A stretch of 64,000 nt of DNA from Atopomonas sediminilitoris (lineage in GTDB: Bacteria; Pseudomonadota; Gammaproteobacteria; Pseudomonadales; Pseudomonadaceae). Both the position numbers and the translations under genes were made by a program. Positions 43,662 to 53,481 of the stretch are shown piece after piece. The stretch spans positions 1 to 64,000 of the forward strand of contig NZ_JAKUMM010000009.1 in NCBI RefSeq assembly GCF_022601735.1, read 5' to 3'. Each line of letters opens with the position of its first letter. Within the stretch, counting starts at the first letter, position 1. A model generated the notes under the pieces. That model saw only the letters and a list, made by a program, of their open reading frames with translations, was not told the origin of the DNA and searched no databases.

Positions 43662-44541
43662 CCAAGCACTATGGCCCGCCCTGCCCAGCGAGCTACCCTG
43701 GCACAGCCACGCGGCACTGCTATTAGATGGCGTCACCGTGAGCGATCTGTATGCCAAGTTATACCAGTGGTATGACAACCCTCAGTTCGAGCCACTCTTC
43801 CTTGATACTCCATTGGCTGAACTAAGCGACATCTCGCCAGCGCTCATCCGCCTAGACAGCATAAACGACCCCGTACTGAACCTGCTGAGCCCGCTTGCCG
43901 ATCAAGAATGGGGCTACCTGCTCTTTAGTAATGCCCCATGGCACGATCAACTCGACCACCTGCGCTGGCTACTTCACGTCGATGCCACCAATAATCAAGA
44001 GCTGCTCCTGCGCCTTGCCGAGCCCGCCGTAGCTCACGCACTGGCGCTCACAGAAGCCAGCGAGCCACCTCTCTTTGGGCCATTCACTGAGCTGCTCATT
44101 CCCAATACCGAGCTCAAACAATGGCACCGGCACAAACGTCAAACCACACCAACCAAACACCGCCACGAAGCCAACTATCTGTTGAGCGCTGCGCAGCTAG
44201 ACGCTCTAGGCGAAGCCAGCTTCCGGCAAACCATCCTCAAGCTAGACGAACATCTAGCCGACTACTTTCCCGAATATCGCCAACACCTCGACACGCGCGA
44301 GCAGCGCCAGCAGGCCCGCAAGCTGGCCGAACAAGCCTACGCGCAAGGCTTTGCCAGCGAACGCGAAATCCTGCTGTATGCCAATGTGTTTGCCTATTTA
44401 GGCGAGCATGCGCTCAGCGAACATGCCGATTTAGCAGCGCTTGTGTTGCAAACAAGTTCGCAAAGCCCATTGCAACGCATCGAACGCGCGGCGCAAATCG
44501 CTCAAGATAGAGCTCAGGCACGAAAAGGAATTTCTGCATGA
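43654..44541 (+). CDS. DUF4123 effector adaptor
   Basis: 295 residues starting at the ATG at 43654, which overlaps the vgrG stop. DUF4123 features are AALLLDGVTVSDLYAKLY, FEPLFLDTPLAELSDISPALIRL, WGYLLFSNAPW and LRLAEPAVAHALALT. The C-terminal half is helical and basic. It is expected to join the VasX-like effector to the CxxC tail of the preceding VgrG, and its stop overlaps the effector start. Confidence 0.92.
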   Translation: MNNQALWPALPSELPWHSHAALLLDGVTVSDLYAKLYQWYDNPQFEPLFLDTPLAELSDISPALIRLDSINDPVLNLLSPLADQEWGYLLFSNAPWHDQLDHLRWLLHVDATNNQELLLRLAEPAVAHALALTEASEPPLFGPFTELLIPNTELKQWHRHKRQTTPTKHRHEANYLLSAAQLDALGEASFRQTILKLDEHLADYFPEYRQHLDTREQRQQARKLAEQAYAQGFASEREILLYANVFAYLGEHALSEHADLAALVLQTSSQSPLQRIERAAQIAQDRAQARKGISA

Positions 44542-47500
44542 CGGCCCAGCAACCTCCACGCAACCCCAACCATGCCAGCGCCAACTGCAACGATGCCAAA
44601 CAAGCCGTGGCCACCTGCCCGCTACTCAAGGCCAAGGTTCAGTTGCTGCCACTGCGCTACGCCATCGTTGAGCGCCATGACCCAGGCCAGGCATTGGCCA
44701 TGCCCTACCGCTTAAAGGCTCGCCCACTGGGTATCCGCCTATTACGCGATGGCTGGCTATACGTGATTGTCGAGCAACAACCCCAGCCTATCCTGCATGA
44801 GTACCGCATCGAGCAAGGCTTGATCAGCCAGTTGCTATGGAATAACAGTGAAGTTACCAGCGATACCCGCACCACCTCAGTTGGCCCTGCACAGCTGATT
44901 TTCCCACGCCACGCTCACCTCTACGTGGCTTACAGTGAAGTCCAATGGACTGCCGCCAAATGCGCGCAAGTCCTCAAGCACCGGCAAGAGCGCCAACATT
45001 TCATGCAAAGCGCGCGCTGCCAAGCAGCAGGCGGCAATCTATTAACTCGCGAGCAAACAGCGCAGTGGCTAGCCGAAATCGCCGAACCGGCCGCCAAGCC
45101 CGACCCCAATATCCCCGCCGCCGAGCAACAAGACTACCTTTGGCAGCAGGCAACGGTTTTTCGCAAAACGGCCCTTGGCCAACTGGAAAGGCAGCTCAAC
45201 CCTAACTACCAGCACGATCATCTTTATTTGCTGGTGCGCGACGATATCGGCGTCATGCGTGATCTTGCCGAGCATCAAGATGCCGTGGTTGAGTGGATCA
45301 GCCGTTGGAGCAACGATGCCGAAATCGAAAAGAAATACGTCATCGGCACTTACATCGAGCGCCTCTACCACCTCGACGAAGCCAAACTTCTTCAGGCAGC
45401 AACGCAGGACCCACGCTTCTCCCAGCTGCAAAAAGACACCAACGCCGCGCAACGACAAAGCATTGTCGACTACCTGAACGAAAAGCACCGCCCCAGCAGC
45501 CAAGTAGGCCGTGGCGGCGCCGCACAAAAGGCCGCAAGTACCAGGGCTGCCCGTCTGCGGATGCAGCAAAGCCTCGGCGGACCGCTGTACGAGCGGTATG
45601 CCGACCTTATCGACAGCCTCGATGATCACGCCAAAGACACCCTGCACGGCGCTAAATTTGGTCAACGCGGCATCAGTGACCTGGTACATCGCCGCGAAAT
45701 GGAGGTCTTCTTAGCCGAGCAGCGCAAACACCTCCAGCGCTGGAATGAACGCCTTGACCTCATCAGCGAAGACCGTACAGCGCTACTCAGCGCCAAGCGC
45801 TTCCACCAGGCTGCCTGGTATTTCGACCCGCGCTCCAGCACACAGATAGAGGCAGCCCTAGCCACCGAATACGCCTGCTTAAAGGATATCTGCCGCACCG
45901 ACCAAGCCACCGATGCACTGGCCAGCCTGCTCAACCAACATCCCGAGCTGAGTCTGCCCGGCTTCTATACCTTAAGCCGCACGAATCAAGCCGACGCGCA
46001 AACAAAAATTGCTGGCCTGATCAAAGGGCTGCGCGATTCAGCCATGGCCAATAACGACCGTAGCGGCACACAGCAGCTCAGTGCTCAGTTCAATAGTCTG
46101 ATCGAGCGCCAACTACCGCACGTCTTTCACCTCAGCGCCGACGCCATCACCTTCAATCAGTTGCGCAACACCGCCTACGAGCCAGCCAAACAACTCAGTT
46201 TGGCCGCCGCGCTGGATAATGCACTTAACGCTGTGCGCACAGGCGCGCCGTTCGACCCCAGCAAAGTGCTCCGCGCACTGCCTAAGGCGGCGTGGCTGGA
46301 CGTACTTCGGGCCTTTAAGCAAGGCGGCATCACCGCAGAGTTTGCCTCCGCTAGCCAAATCCAAGCCTTTACTCGCGACTCACAGAAGCTGCTCGAGCTA
46401 CGCCGTGAGCTAACTGCCTACAAGCACCAGATTCGCCAAACCTTGGCCCTCGAGCGGCGCGGCAGAGCCCCCAAAGGCACTCACCGCGACTTGATTGCCG
46501 CACGCAAAAGCTTGCAGCAAAGCCTGCAGCCCTTAGAAAGCAAAGTCGCCGCCGCCCTAAGCCCCATAGGCGATGGCCCAAGCAAAGCAGGCTTTACCAT
46601 TAAGGGGCTGAACACAGCGCAAGTCGCTGAGTTCCAGCGAATGGCCGACGACTACCGCCACAAACGGTCCTTCAAAGGCTTGAGCAATGCCGTCTTTAGC
46701 TCAGCTGGCGCCGATGTGTTTGCATCCGCAGTGGCGGTTTATCAGATTCGAAATTTTGTTGTGGTAGCGACAGAGTTTGCAGACAAAACTGACCGAACAA
46801 CTGCGGATGCGGCTTCTTTCTTTAATGCACTGTTCTCGATGAGTGCCAGTGTCTTTGCGGCGGCACAGGGCATTGCCGTGACTAGCCTTAACGTCGCCTT
46901 TAATAATTACGCCAGCGCCGCTGGCAAATTGCGCATAGCCGCAAGAATCGGCAGGCTGACTGCCAGCTTTGGAATTCCAACCTATCTATTTAGCTCCGCA
47001 GCCTCCGCGCTCAGCTTAAAGGGCAGCATCGAAAAGCTCAGTGAGGGCTTACGCCGAGGCGATGCAGGCATGTTAACCGGCGCAACCATGAGCAGCCTGG
47101 GGGATGCCGGGCAGGTCGGTTTGAACGGCTGGGCCTTCTATCGAAGTGGCGGCATTGTTATCGATGTACTCAAGACCCCTCAGCAGGCACGCGCAGCGGC
47201 TTGGGCCGCTGCTGGGGGGCGCTTAGTCAGCATTGCCGCCCGGGTCAACTTAGTAGGGTTGGCGCTAACTGCCCTGCAGCTGGGCGGCGAGTGGCTCTAT
47301 AACCGCAATAACCTCAGCAAAATCGACCAGTGGTTACAGCAAGGCCCATGGGGGGAAAGCAATGCCGGGCGCCCTTTAAGTGAGGAGCATCAACGCCTTG
47401 CTGCTATCACTAACGCACCCAGCGCCGCCTTACAAGCTCACGGCTCAGGCCAGCTAACCCTGCAACTGCCCGGCGTACTCACCGCCGAATTAGATGACAG

Positions 47501-47858
47501 CAACATACATATCGCTGCTTACTGGCTTACCGACATGCAACGTAATCACTGGCAGCCTTGGACCGAGCCACTGCTCTACCAATTAAAACCGCTAAGCCAA
47601 GCCCACGAGCCTCTGCGCTTAAGCCTAGAACTCTTCCCCAATGAAGCCAATGCCCAGCACGGGCTGGGCATTGAAGTGCGCTACCCAGCTCTACCAGGCA
47701 GTACCACCATGCAGCTCAAGCGCTTTGAAACCCTAACCCTCAATGCTCACGAGGCAAGACCCTTGGCCGAAGTCGCTCTTCTGCGGGTACGCAACCCGGA
47801 TGCCCCTATACTGCCGCTGACCCGCGACGCACTAATCGATGAGCCCAGCAAGTCTTAA
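44538..47858 (+). CDS. VasX-like pore-forming T6SS effector
   Basis: 1106 residues, start overlapping the adaptor stop. The N-terminus has the toxin VasX N-terminal region pattern: ATCPLLKAKVQLLPLRYAIVE, then GIRLLRDGWLYVI and a beta region (AQLIFPRHAHLYVAYSEVQWT). A long helical middle follows. Hydrophobic segments at about 730-940 (VFASAVAVYQIRNFVVVA; AASFFNALFSMSASVFAAAQG; IPTYLFSSAASALSL; LVGLALTALQLGGEWLY) could insert into membranes. The C-terminal beta domain (about 970-1090) is like that in the second effector here. Expected to depolarise the inner membrane of target cells. Pairs with the DUF6708 protein downstream. Confidence 0.88.
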   Translation: MTAQQPPRNPNHASANCNDAKQAVATCPLLKAKVQLLPLRYAIVERHDPGQALAMPYRLKARPLGIRLLRDGWLYVIVEQQPQPILHEYRIEQGLISQLLWNNSEVTSDTRTTSVGPAQLIFPRHAHLYVAYSEVQWTAAKCAQVLKHRQERQHFMQSARCQAAGGNLLTREQTAQWLAEIAEPAAKPDPNIPAAEQQDYLWQQATVFRKTALGQLERQLNPNYQHDHLYLLVRDDIGVMRDLAEHQDAVVEWISRWSNDAEIEKKYVIGTYIERLYHLDEAKLLQAATQDPRFSQLQKDTNAAQRQSIVDYLNEKHRPSSQVGRGGAAQKAASTRAARLRMQQSLGGPLYERYADLIDSLDDHAKDTLHGAKFGQRGISDLVHRREMEVFLAEQRKHLQRWNERLDLISEDRTALLSAKRFHQAAWYFDPRSSTQIEAALATEYACLKDICRTDQATDALASLLNQHPELSLPGFYTLSRTNQADAQTKIAGLIKGLRDSAMANNDRSGTQQLSAQFNSLIERQLPHVFHLSADAITFNQLRNTAYEPAKQLSLAAALDNALNAVRTGAPFDPSKVLRALPKAAWLDVLRAFKQGGITAEFASASQIQAFTRDSQKLLELRRELTAYKHQIRQTLALERRGRAPKGTHRDLIAARKSLQQSLQPLESKVAAALSPIGDGPSKAGFTIKGLNTAQVAEFQRMADDYRHKRSFKGLSNAVFSSAGADVFASAVAVYQIRNFVVVATEFADKTDRTTADAASFFNALFSMSASVFAAAQGIAVTSLNVAFNNYASAAGKLRIAARIGRLTASFGIPTYLFSSAASALSLKGSIEKLSEGLRRGDAGMLTGATMSSLGDAGQVGLNGWAFYRSGGIVIDVLKTPQQARAAAWAAAGGRLVSIAARVNLVGLALTALQLGGEWLYNRNNLSKIDQWLQQGPWGESNAGRPLSEEHQRLAAITNAPSAALQAHGSGQLTLQLPGVLTAELDDSNIHIAAYWLTDMQRNHWQPWTEPLLYQLKPLSQAHEPLRLSLELFPNEANAQHGLGIEVRYPALPGSTTMQLKRFETLTLNAHEARPLAEVALLRVRNPDAPILPLTRDALIDEPSKS

Positions 47859-48967
47859 TGAGCAACTCAATGACCGACAACAACGAACACGCCCTTGACC
47901 TCAAACAACAGCCGCCCTGCGCTGGCGAGGTACGTCAGTTCGCCACGGGTCAAGCGCTGTTTTTCGCCCCACTACCTTTACCTACCGGCAGCCAGGCCAT
48001 GGACCTTGGCGGCAGCTTTATCGAGGTAAACGAAACTTACCTAGATGTCGGACAAAGCAACTTTAATAAAGCCTTTCAAGCTCAGCTCATGATTTGGGGG
48101 GTAATGTGCATGTTGATAATGTGCTTAATCATTGCCCCGTTTCTTGTAGGTTCTATGTCTTTATTTGACTCTCATAAGCGCGCCTTTCTAGAGCATGTAA
48201 ACTGGATTCTTCCAACAGCTATTACGCTTGCATTATGCGGTGGCAGCTTTGCCGCCATTTTAGGCGGCACCGTCGTTATTCGTACCACACTGCAAAAAGC
48301 CCAAACCCGTCCGATCCGCTTTAACCGCCAGCGCCGCGAAGTGTGCTTCTTCCTTGAGCGCTCCGACGAGCCAATCATCTGCCCGTGGGAGAAGGTAGCC
48401 GCGTGGGTCTCCACCAGCACAGGCACGACCGGCGAAGCCATCATGAGCACCTACACCTTCGGCATCGCCTTCCCCGAAGCCGCCACGGGCCTCACTCATG
48501 TGTTTAATCAAGGTGTAATGACGCCGATCCACGGCCTCAGCAAATGGGAGGCCATTCGTGTATACATGGAAAAAGGCCCCGAATTTTGCCCAGGTACGGC
48601 CCCCTACGAAGGCCTGCACACCTTTGATGAAAAGCGCCAATCAGTGCACGAGAATTATCGCGACGGCTACACCTCAGCCATTAGCGTCCCTTGGTGGTAC
48701 TTGTGCAACATCGTCACCTGGTGGCGCTTCCCCTATTGGGTCGCCGAGTGGGATCACCGCTACAGCATGAAAGCCATGCCAGACAGCATTACAGCATGGT
48801 CACAACCGCTGCCTGCTGAACAGTGGGCCAAACCCAGCGCCGAACTTCTCGTCCAATCTGCCGCCATCGAAAAAGCCTTCGCCAACGGGCAAAGCTTTCA
48901 GGACTATTTCAACCAAGCCAACAAACAACCCCATCAAACGCACAACGAACACGCAGACAGTCCGTGA
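47858..48967 (+). CDS. DUF6708-type membrane immunity protein
   Basis: 369 residues, ATG overlapping the effector stop by one base (TAATG). Two transmembrane helices at about 80-102 and 118-140 (LMIWGVMCMLIMCLIIAPFL; PTAITLALCGGSFAAILGG). These are followed by the cytoplasmic DUF6708 pattern (RPIRFNRQRREVCFF; WEKVAAWV). It is related to the three proteins at 53482-56710 but longer. Proteins of this kind protect against VasX-like pore formers from within the inner membrane. Confidence 0.85.
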   Translation: MSNSMTDNNEHALDLKQQPPCAGEVRQFATGQALFFAPLPLPTGSQAMDLGGSFIEVNETYLDVGQSNFNKAFQAQLMIWGVMCMLIMCLIIAPFLVGSMSLFDSHKRAFLEHVNWILPTAITLALCGGSFAAILGGTVVIRTTLQKAQTRPIRFNRQRREVCFFLERSDEPIICPWEKVAAWVSTSTGTTGEAIMSTYTFGIAFPEAATGLTHVFNQGVMTPIHGLSKWEAIRVYMEKGPEFCPGTAPYEGLHTFDEKRQSVHENYRDGYTSAISVPWWYLCNIVTWWRFPYWVAEWDHRYSMKAMPDSITAWSQPLPAEQWAKPSAELLVQSAAIEKAFANGQSFQDYFNQANKQPHQTHNEHADSP

Positions 48968-49027
48968 CTGCCTAAGGGCTTCACGCTTGGACACAAACAA
49001 CAACCCATCTAGAAGCGTCTAGGGCTA

Positions 49028-50031
49028 CAGCCACCCCGTGGGACGTGCCCTTCCGCCCCGCACTCAAGCACCCCAAGCCATGCATCCTCGGCAGTCAAAG
49101 CGCCGTGGTCACCGGCCCCAAAGGTGAAGAAATTCACTGCGATAAATACGGCCGCATCAAGGTGCAATTCCACTGGGACCGCGAAGGCCAAGCCGACGAG
49201 CACACCAGCTACTGGCTGCGCTTAGCCACCGGCTGGGCCGGCGATGGCTACGGCGCCCTTACCCTTCCGCGCATCGGCATGGAAGTGCTAGTGACCTTCT
49301 TAGAAGGCGACCCCGACCAACCGCTGATCACCGGCTGCCTGTACCACAAAGAACACGTAGTGCCGTACGATCTGCCGGCCAACAAAACCCGCAGCGTGTT
49401 CAAAACCCTCTCTAGCCCCGGTGGCGCAGGCTACAACGAACTGCGCATCGAAGACAAAAAGGGTGCCGAGCAGATCTATATCCATGCCCAGCGCGACTGG
49501 GACGAGAACATCGAGCACGACCAGAAGATCCGCATCGGCCACGAACGGCACGACACCGTAGAAGCCAACAGCCACACCGAGATTCGCGGCGAAGAACACC
49601 GCACCACCGTGCAACCGCGCAAAACCGAGGTCAAAGCCAGCGACCACCTCACCGTGGGCAATAACCAGCACATCAAGATCGGCAGCGGCCAGTTCATCCA
49701 GGCTGGACAAGAAATCCACCTTTCTAGCGGCCACAAAGTAGTGCTCGAAGCCGGCAGCGAACTCACCTTCAAAGCCGCCGGCAGCTTTATCAAACTCGAC
49801 GCCAGTGGCATCACCCTGGTCGGCCCACTGATCAAAATCAACTCCGGCGGCAGCCCCGGCAAAGGCTCAGAGGCAGCGCCTATTCTGCCGGGGGTGGCAA
49901 AACAGGCGGATGCGGATGTGCCGGGTGTGCCGCTCGAAGCTTTGGCCAAGCAGAGCCTGGTTTTCCGTCATGCGAGCAAAGGTGTGTGCGAAGTCTGTGA
50001 TGCGGCCAAAAAAGCGGAAGCGGCGAAATGA
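49028..50031 (+). pseudogene. vgrG: Headless orphan vgrG 3' half
   Basis: Matches the 41592 vgrG from residue about 358 to the GSPGKGSG point with very high DNA identity (e.g. 49222-49440 against 42862-43080). It then ends in a different tail with CEVCDAAKK. The 357-codon gp27-like head is absent, and the only in-frame starts are internal, e.g. the GTG at 49045. It starts 60 bases after the immunity gene stop, near a small palindrome (CTAGAAGCGTCTAG, 49009-49022). The frame is intact, unlike the left-hand fragment. It overlaps a DUF4123 gene, so it is the head of a displaced cassette that could recombine onto the intact vgrG. Confidence 0.92.
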
Positions 50032-50591
50032 ACACCAGCGCAGCGATGCTGATCGACGGGACGGCAATCGAGAACGTCCTGCCCTGGCTGTACCAACACT
50101 ATCCCGAACACCAGCCGCGCCCACTCTTGCTTGAAACACCCTACGAAGCACTGATGGACATCGGACCCATTCTGCTGGGTGCGCCGGCTGGCAGTGCGCT
50201 CCACCGCGATTGGGCGGCTGGGCTGGCAGAGTTACAACAAGGTCTATGGCTGGAAACGACCTTGCCGATCGACCAACTGTGCGCCAGCTTGCAGCGGCGC
50301 TTGCGCATTCATTCCCCGGATGGCCGTGAGTTCTGGCTGCGCCTAGCCGATGCACGTCCGCTGCGCCTGGCCTGGAAAGCCGGCGCTACATGGCCGCCGG
50401 GCTTCTGGCATGGTATTTCAGGCGTCTGGTTGCGCAATGAGCAGGGCCCCCTCAAAGCATGGGGCAATGATGCCCCTGACCTCGATTGCGCGCCCCATGA
50501 GAACGGCCTGAAAGCTCAGGTGGTTCTGGATTGGCCGCTGCTGGAAGCACTGACTCAAGACATGGATAGCACCAAGGAGACGGCCGCATGA
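50028..50591 (+). CDS. Short DUF4123 effector adaptor
   Basis: 187 residues, about 100 fewer than the other two adaptors here; the C-terminal half is missing. DUF4123 features remain (AAMLIDGTAIENVLPWLYQ; RPLLLETPYEALMDIGPILL; FWLRLADARPLRLAW). The start overlaps the orphan vgrG stop and the stop overlaps the effector start. It may be a natural short adaptor or a trimmed one. Confidence 0.85.
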   Translation: MNTSAAMLIDGTAIENVLPWLYQHYPEHQPRPLLLETPYEALMDIGPILLGAPAGSALHRDWAAGLAELQQGLWLETTLPIDQLCASLQRRLRIHSPDGREFWLRLADARPLRLAWKAGATWPPGFWHGISGVWLRNEQGPLKAWGNDAPDLDCAPHENGLKAQVVLDWPLLEALTQDMDSTKETAA

Positions 50592-53476
50592 ACCAGGCTG
50601 TAACGGCACCTGCCAATTTCACCCCCGCCAGCTGCCCATTACTAGCCGCGGTACTGCCGCTGCGTTATGCGATTGGGCCGATAGACCCGCAGAACCTGCC
50701 ATCCAGTATCGATGCACAAGGCCTTGGCCTGCCGGACATCACTGGTCACTTCCCGGAGCTTGGGCCGGACCATCCAGTGCTGGGCGAACGCGCTATCGGC
50801 TATGTACCACGCGTACTGCGTGATGGCTGGTTATATGTCTGGCAAAGCGAGCTCAAGCAACTGAGCGAGTATCAAGTCCAGGGCAGCAATCTGCAGCAGA
50901 CACCTCGCGGCGGGCCCGTGCTGGATAAGAGAGGTGCTGCTTATTTGATGCTGCCCGCCGGAACCCCCGCGATGATGGTGTGGTCACCGGTAAATTGGAG
51001 TGACAGCCAGTTCGCTGCTGCTAAAGCTAAAGCGGATGTGCGCCAACGCATCATGCGTGAAATTATTCCCGGTGCAGCGCCCCTGAGTGGTCAGGTGACG
51101 GCTGTGCATCGACAGATCGGCGATCTTGCCCCGTCGAATTACAGCTGGAGCTGTGCCCCCAACCCACGCTTCTGGAAGCTTGACGACCCAAGGTTGCACC
51201 GGATGCAGCGCTGCGAACAGCAGCACTATGGCATTGTCGACGACCCCTGGGGCGTGCTGCTGGACCTTGCGGGGCTGTTGAGGGCGCGCAACAAGGCGTA
51301 TGACAAGCTCTGTCATTACCGTCGCGACGAGTGGGCTATCGCTACCACCCTGCAATCACTCAGCGAAGGTGACGAGCAACTGCGCAAGGAGCTACCGAGC
51401 AGTACCGATTATCCAAGGTTGCAACGGGTGCTCAAAGAGCAGAAAACCGAGGCCGATGCCATCGACGCCGACCGTCGCCGACTCGTCTCGCTCTGGGCTG
51501 AGTGGTTCACCACCCTGGGGCAGAACAGCCCCAGTAGCCTGGAAACGGCCTGTGGGCATTTCGATATTACTCAGCCCGATGCTCGCGATGCCCTGGAGGC
51601 CAGCTTTGCGGCCGCCTGTTTGGGACCATCCGCTACTGGCATCGGTGTAAAAGTTATCGAACAAGCGCTCAATCCGGAGTCCAGCACCACCGGCAAGCCT
51701 TGGCTGGTGTGGGCGGTACTTGGCGTGGCCCAGCGCATCGGCGGCGGCGAACTCAAGCAACTGTTGCACGTACCGGAAAACGTTGAACCGATAACATCTG
51801 AGGTCAAGAATCTTGCACGCGCCATAACGTTAGTCGCAGCCCTTAACCAGGGGGCTGACAAGCTACAGCGTTTGTCGTTAGCGAAAGCCGGCGAAGCCCT
51901 TAGCGCAGCCATGTCACCGGTGCTCGGTGGCCACTTGCGCACCCTGACAGAGCACGTCAACCAAGCGGCGATGACCTTGATGATCGCGATGCTGACGCGT
52001 AGCCAGCAACGCCTGGAGGTGATGGATTTGAGCCAGCGGCAGAGCATGCTATGGCTCACCGAACAGATGAATCAGGCCCATAACAAGGGCCAGCGGCGTC
52101 GCTGGCAAAAAGAGCTGCAGCGGCTTGAAGCAGAGGAAGCCCGCGCCGCACGCCAAGGCGCAGGCAAACCGGGCATGCCACCGACACCCGCACCAGTTGC
52201 CAAGCACGTACAGGCAGGTATTCCTCACTTGCGTGTGGTGCCAAAGCCACAACCTGCGCCACCACATCCTGGCCCAGGCTATGGCAGCGAAGTACCTCAT
52301 TCACCTGCGAAAACAGCACCGTCTTCGCCCCCTAACCTGCCGCCACTGCCACGCCAGGCCGCACAGTTTGAGATGCCCAAGAATATTGGCGAGCTTATGG
52401 ACGAAGCGCCGCTAAAGACGCTGATTGCGCTGGTGGCGACGTGGAATTTGTATAAGAGCGGAAGTGCTTTGTGGGCAGATGGTACCAGTAAGAATCTAGT
52501 GTCCACAGTCGGTGCGGGGCTGGCGAGTGCAACAGCCATCGCGGCCGTTGTCCAAAAAATGGCTGATGTGAAGTGGGAAGCCCATACCAACGCTGCCGGC
52601 AAATTCAATCCGACAGCCCAAAAGCTGTTAGCAAGCGCACTTGGTAGGGGTGCAGCTACCATGCTTCTACAAGCGGTGACAGCAGGGGTTGACGCTGCAT
52701 ATTTCGGTTGGGAAGCGTTGGACTCCTACAATGCCGGCGATCTCGACAGTGCGGCGATTCAGGTGGGGTTGAGTGGTGCCAACCTGGCGTATATGCGCGT
52801 CTCCCTGCAAATGTTCCGCGCCCTGCGTATTGCCCGTGCAGCGGTGATCGCGGGTGATGCCGTCGCCATCGGCCGCGGTACCGCCGCTATCCCGGCACCA
52901 ATACTGGCGCAAACTCTGGGTCTGGTTATCACCATCCTCGGTGGTTTGATTGCTATGTGGTACACCAAGGACACTCCGCTGGAGGGCTGGGTGAAGCAAA
53001 CCCGCTTTGGCATTCGCCCCGCCGACTGGTCTGGCAGTTATGAACAAAGCATGATCGCGTTTTATCAAATGGTGATGCCGGTCAAGATGGAGCTCAAGCG
53101 CTGGACGGACAGGGACCCACGTACGTTTGAACCTGTCAGGGAAGTCCGCCTGTTTTTGATACTGCCTGGGCAAAAGGCATACACCCAAGGCATGCTGAGC
53201 TTTAGCGGCAGCGAAGAATGGGAGCGTGAAAGCGGTTTGCTTAACTTCAGTCCAGCCAAAGGCACCTGCATTCCACTGGTTTGGGGCGAAGAAGACCCAA
53301 TACCCTTCGACCCTGATGTGGGCTCGCGTATCACCCCCGAACTCGGCGGCGGTATACGCCTGCGCAAGGCCTACCATGAAAGCGATACCCTTAGCCTGAA
53401 ACGTATTAGCGGCACGCTGATTTATCAGCCCATCGAAGGCCTGTTTTTGCCGCCAATCATTATCGACCTGAGCTGA
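50588..53476 (+). CDS. Second VasX-like pore-forming T6SS effector
   Basis: 962 residues. N-terminus ASCPLLAAVLPLRYAIGP, then YVPRVLRDGWLYVW, the VasX N-terminal region. A helical middle (210-510) leads to a proline-rich linker (about 525-605, rich in P, A and H). The C-terminal part has hydrophobic segments (LKTLIALVATWNLY; TVGAGLASATAIAAVV; ILAQTLGLVITILGGLIAMW) and a beta domain from about 850 (VRLFLILPGQKAY...ISGTLIYQPIEG). That terminal beta domain is homologous to the orphan tail at 55440-55763. It is followed by two DUF6708 genes. Likely inner-membrane target. Confidence 0.87.
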   Translation: MNQAVTAPANFTPASCPLLAAVLPLRYAIGPIDPQNLPSSIDAQGLGLPDITGHFPELGPDHPVLGERAIGYVPRVLRDGWLYVWQSELKQLSEYQVQGSNLQQTPRGGPVLDKRGAAYLMLPAGTPAMMVWSPVNWSDSQFAAAKAKADVRQRIMREIIPGAAPLSGQVTAVHRQIGDLAPSNYSWSCAPNPRFWKLDDPRLHRMQRCEQQHYGIVDDPWGVLLDLAGLLRARNKAYDKLCHYRRDEWAIATTLQSLSEGDEQLRKELPSSTDYPRLQRVLKEQKTEADAIDADRRRLVSLWAEWFTTLGQNSPSSLETACGHFDITQPDARDALEASFAAACLGPSATGIGVKVIEQALNPESSTTGKPWLVWAVLGVAQRIGGGELKQLLHVPENVEPITSEVKNLARAITLVAALNQGADKLQRLSLAKAGEALSAAMSPVLGGHLRTLTEHVNQAAMTLMIAMLTRSQQRLEVMDLSQRQSMLWLTEQMNQAHNKGQRRRWQKELQRLEAEEARAARQGAGKPGMPPTPAPVAKHVQAGIPHLRVVPKPQPAPPHPGPGYGSEVPHSPAKTAPSSPPNLPPLPRQAAQFEMPKNIGELMDEAPLKTLIALVATWNLYKSGSALWADGTSKNLVSTVGAGLASATAIAAVVQKMADVKWEAHTNAAGKFNPTAQKLLASALGRGAATMLLQAVTAGVDAAYFGWEALDSYNAGDLDSAAIQVGLSGANLAYMRVSLQMFRALRIARAAVIAGDAVAIGRGTAAIPAPILAQTLGLVITILGGLIAMWYTKDTPLEGWVKQTRFGIRPADWSGSYEQSMIAFYQMVMPVKMELKRWTDRDPRTFEPVREVRLFLILPGQKAYTQGMLSFSGSEEWERESGLLNFSPAKGTCIPLVWGEEDPIPFDPDVGSRITPELGGGIRLRKAYHESDTLSLKRISGTLIYQPIEGLFLPPIIIDLS

Positions 53477-53481
53477 CCTCT

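Noticed and set aside
42939..43778. Long antisense frames over vgrG and other core genes
   Set aside because: They mirror codon bias of the real genes, recur at the same place in every vgrG copy, and match no protein family.
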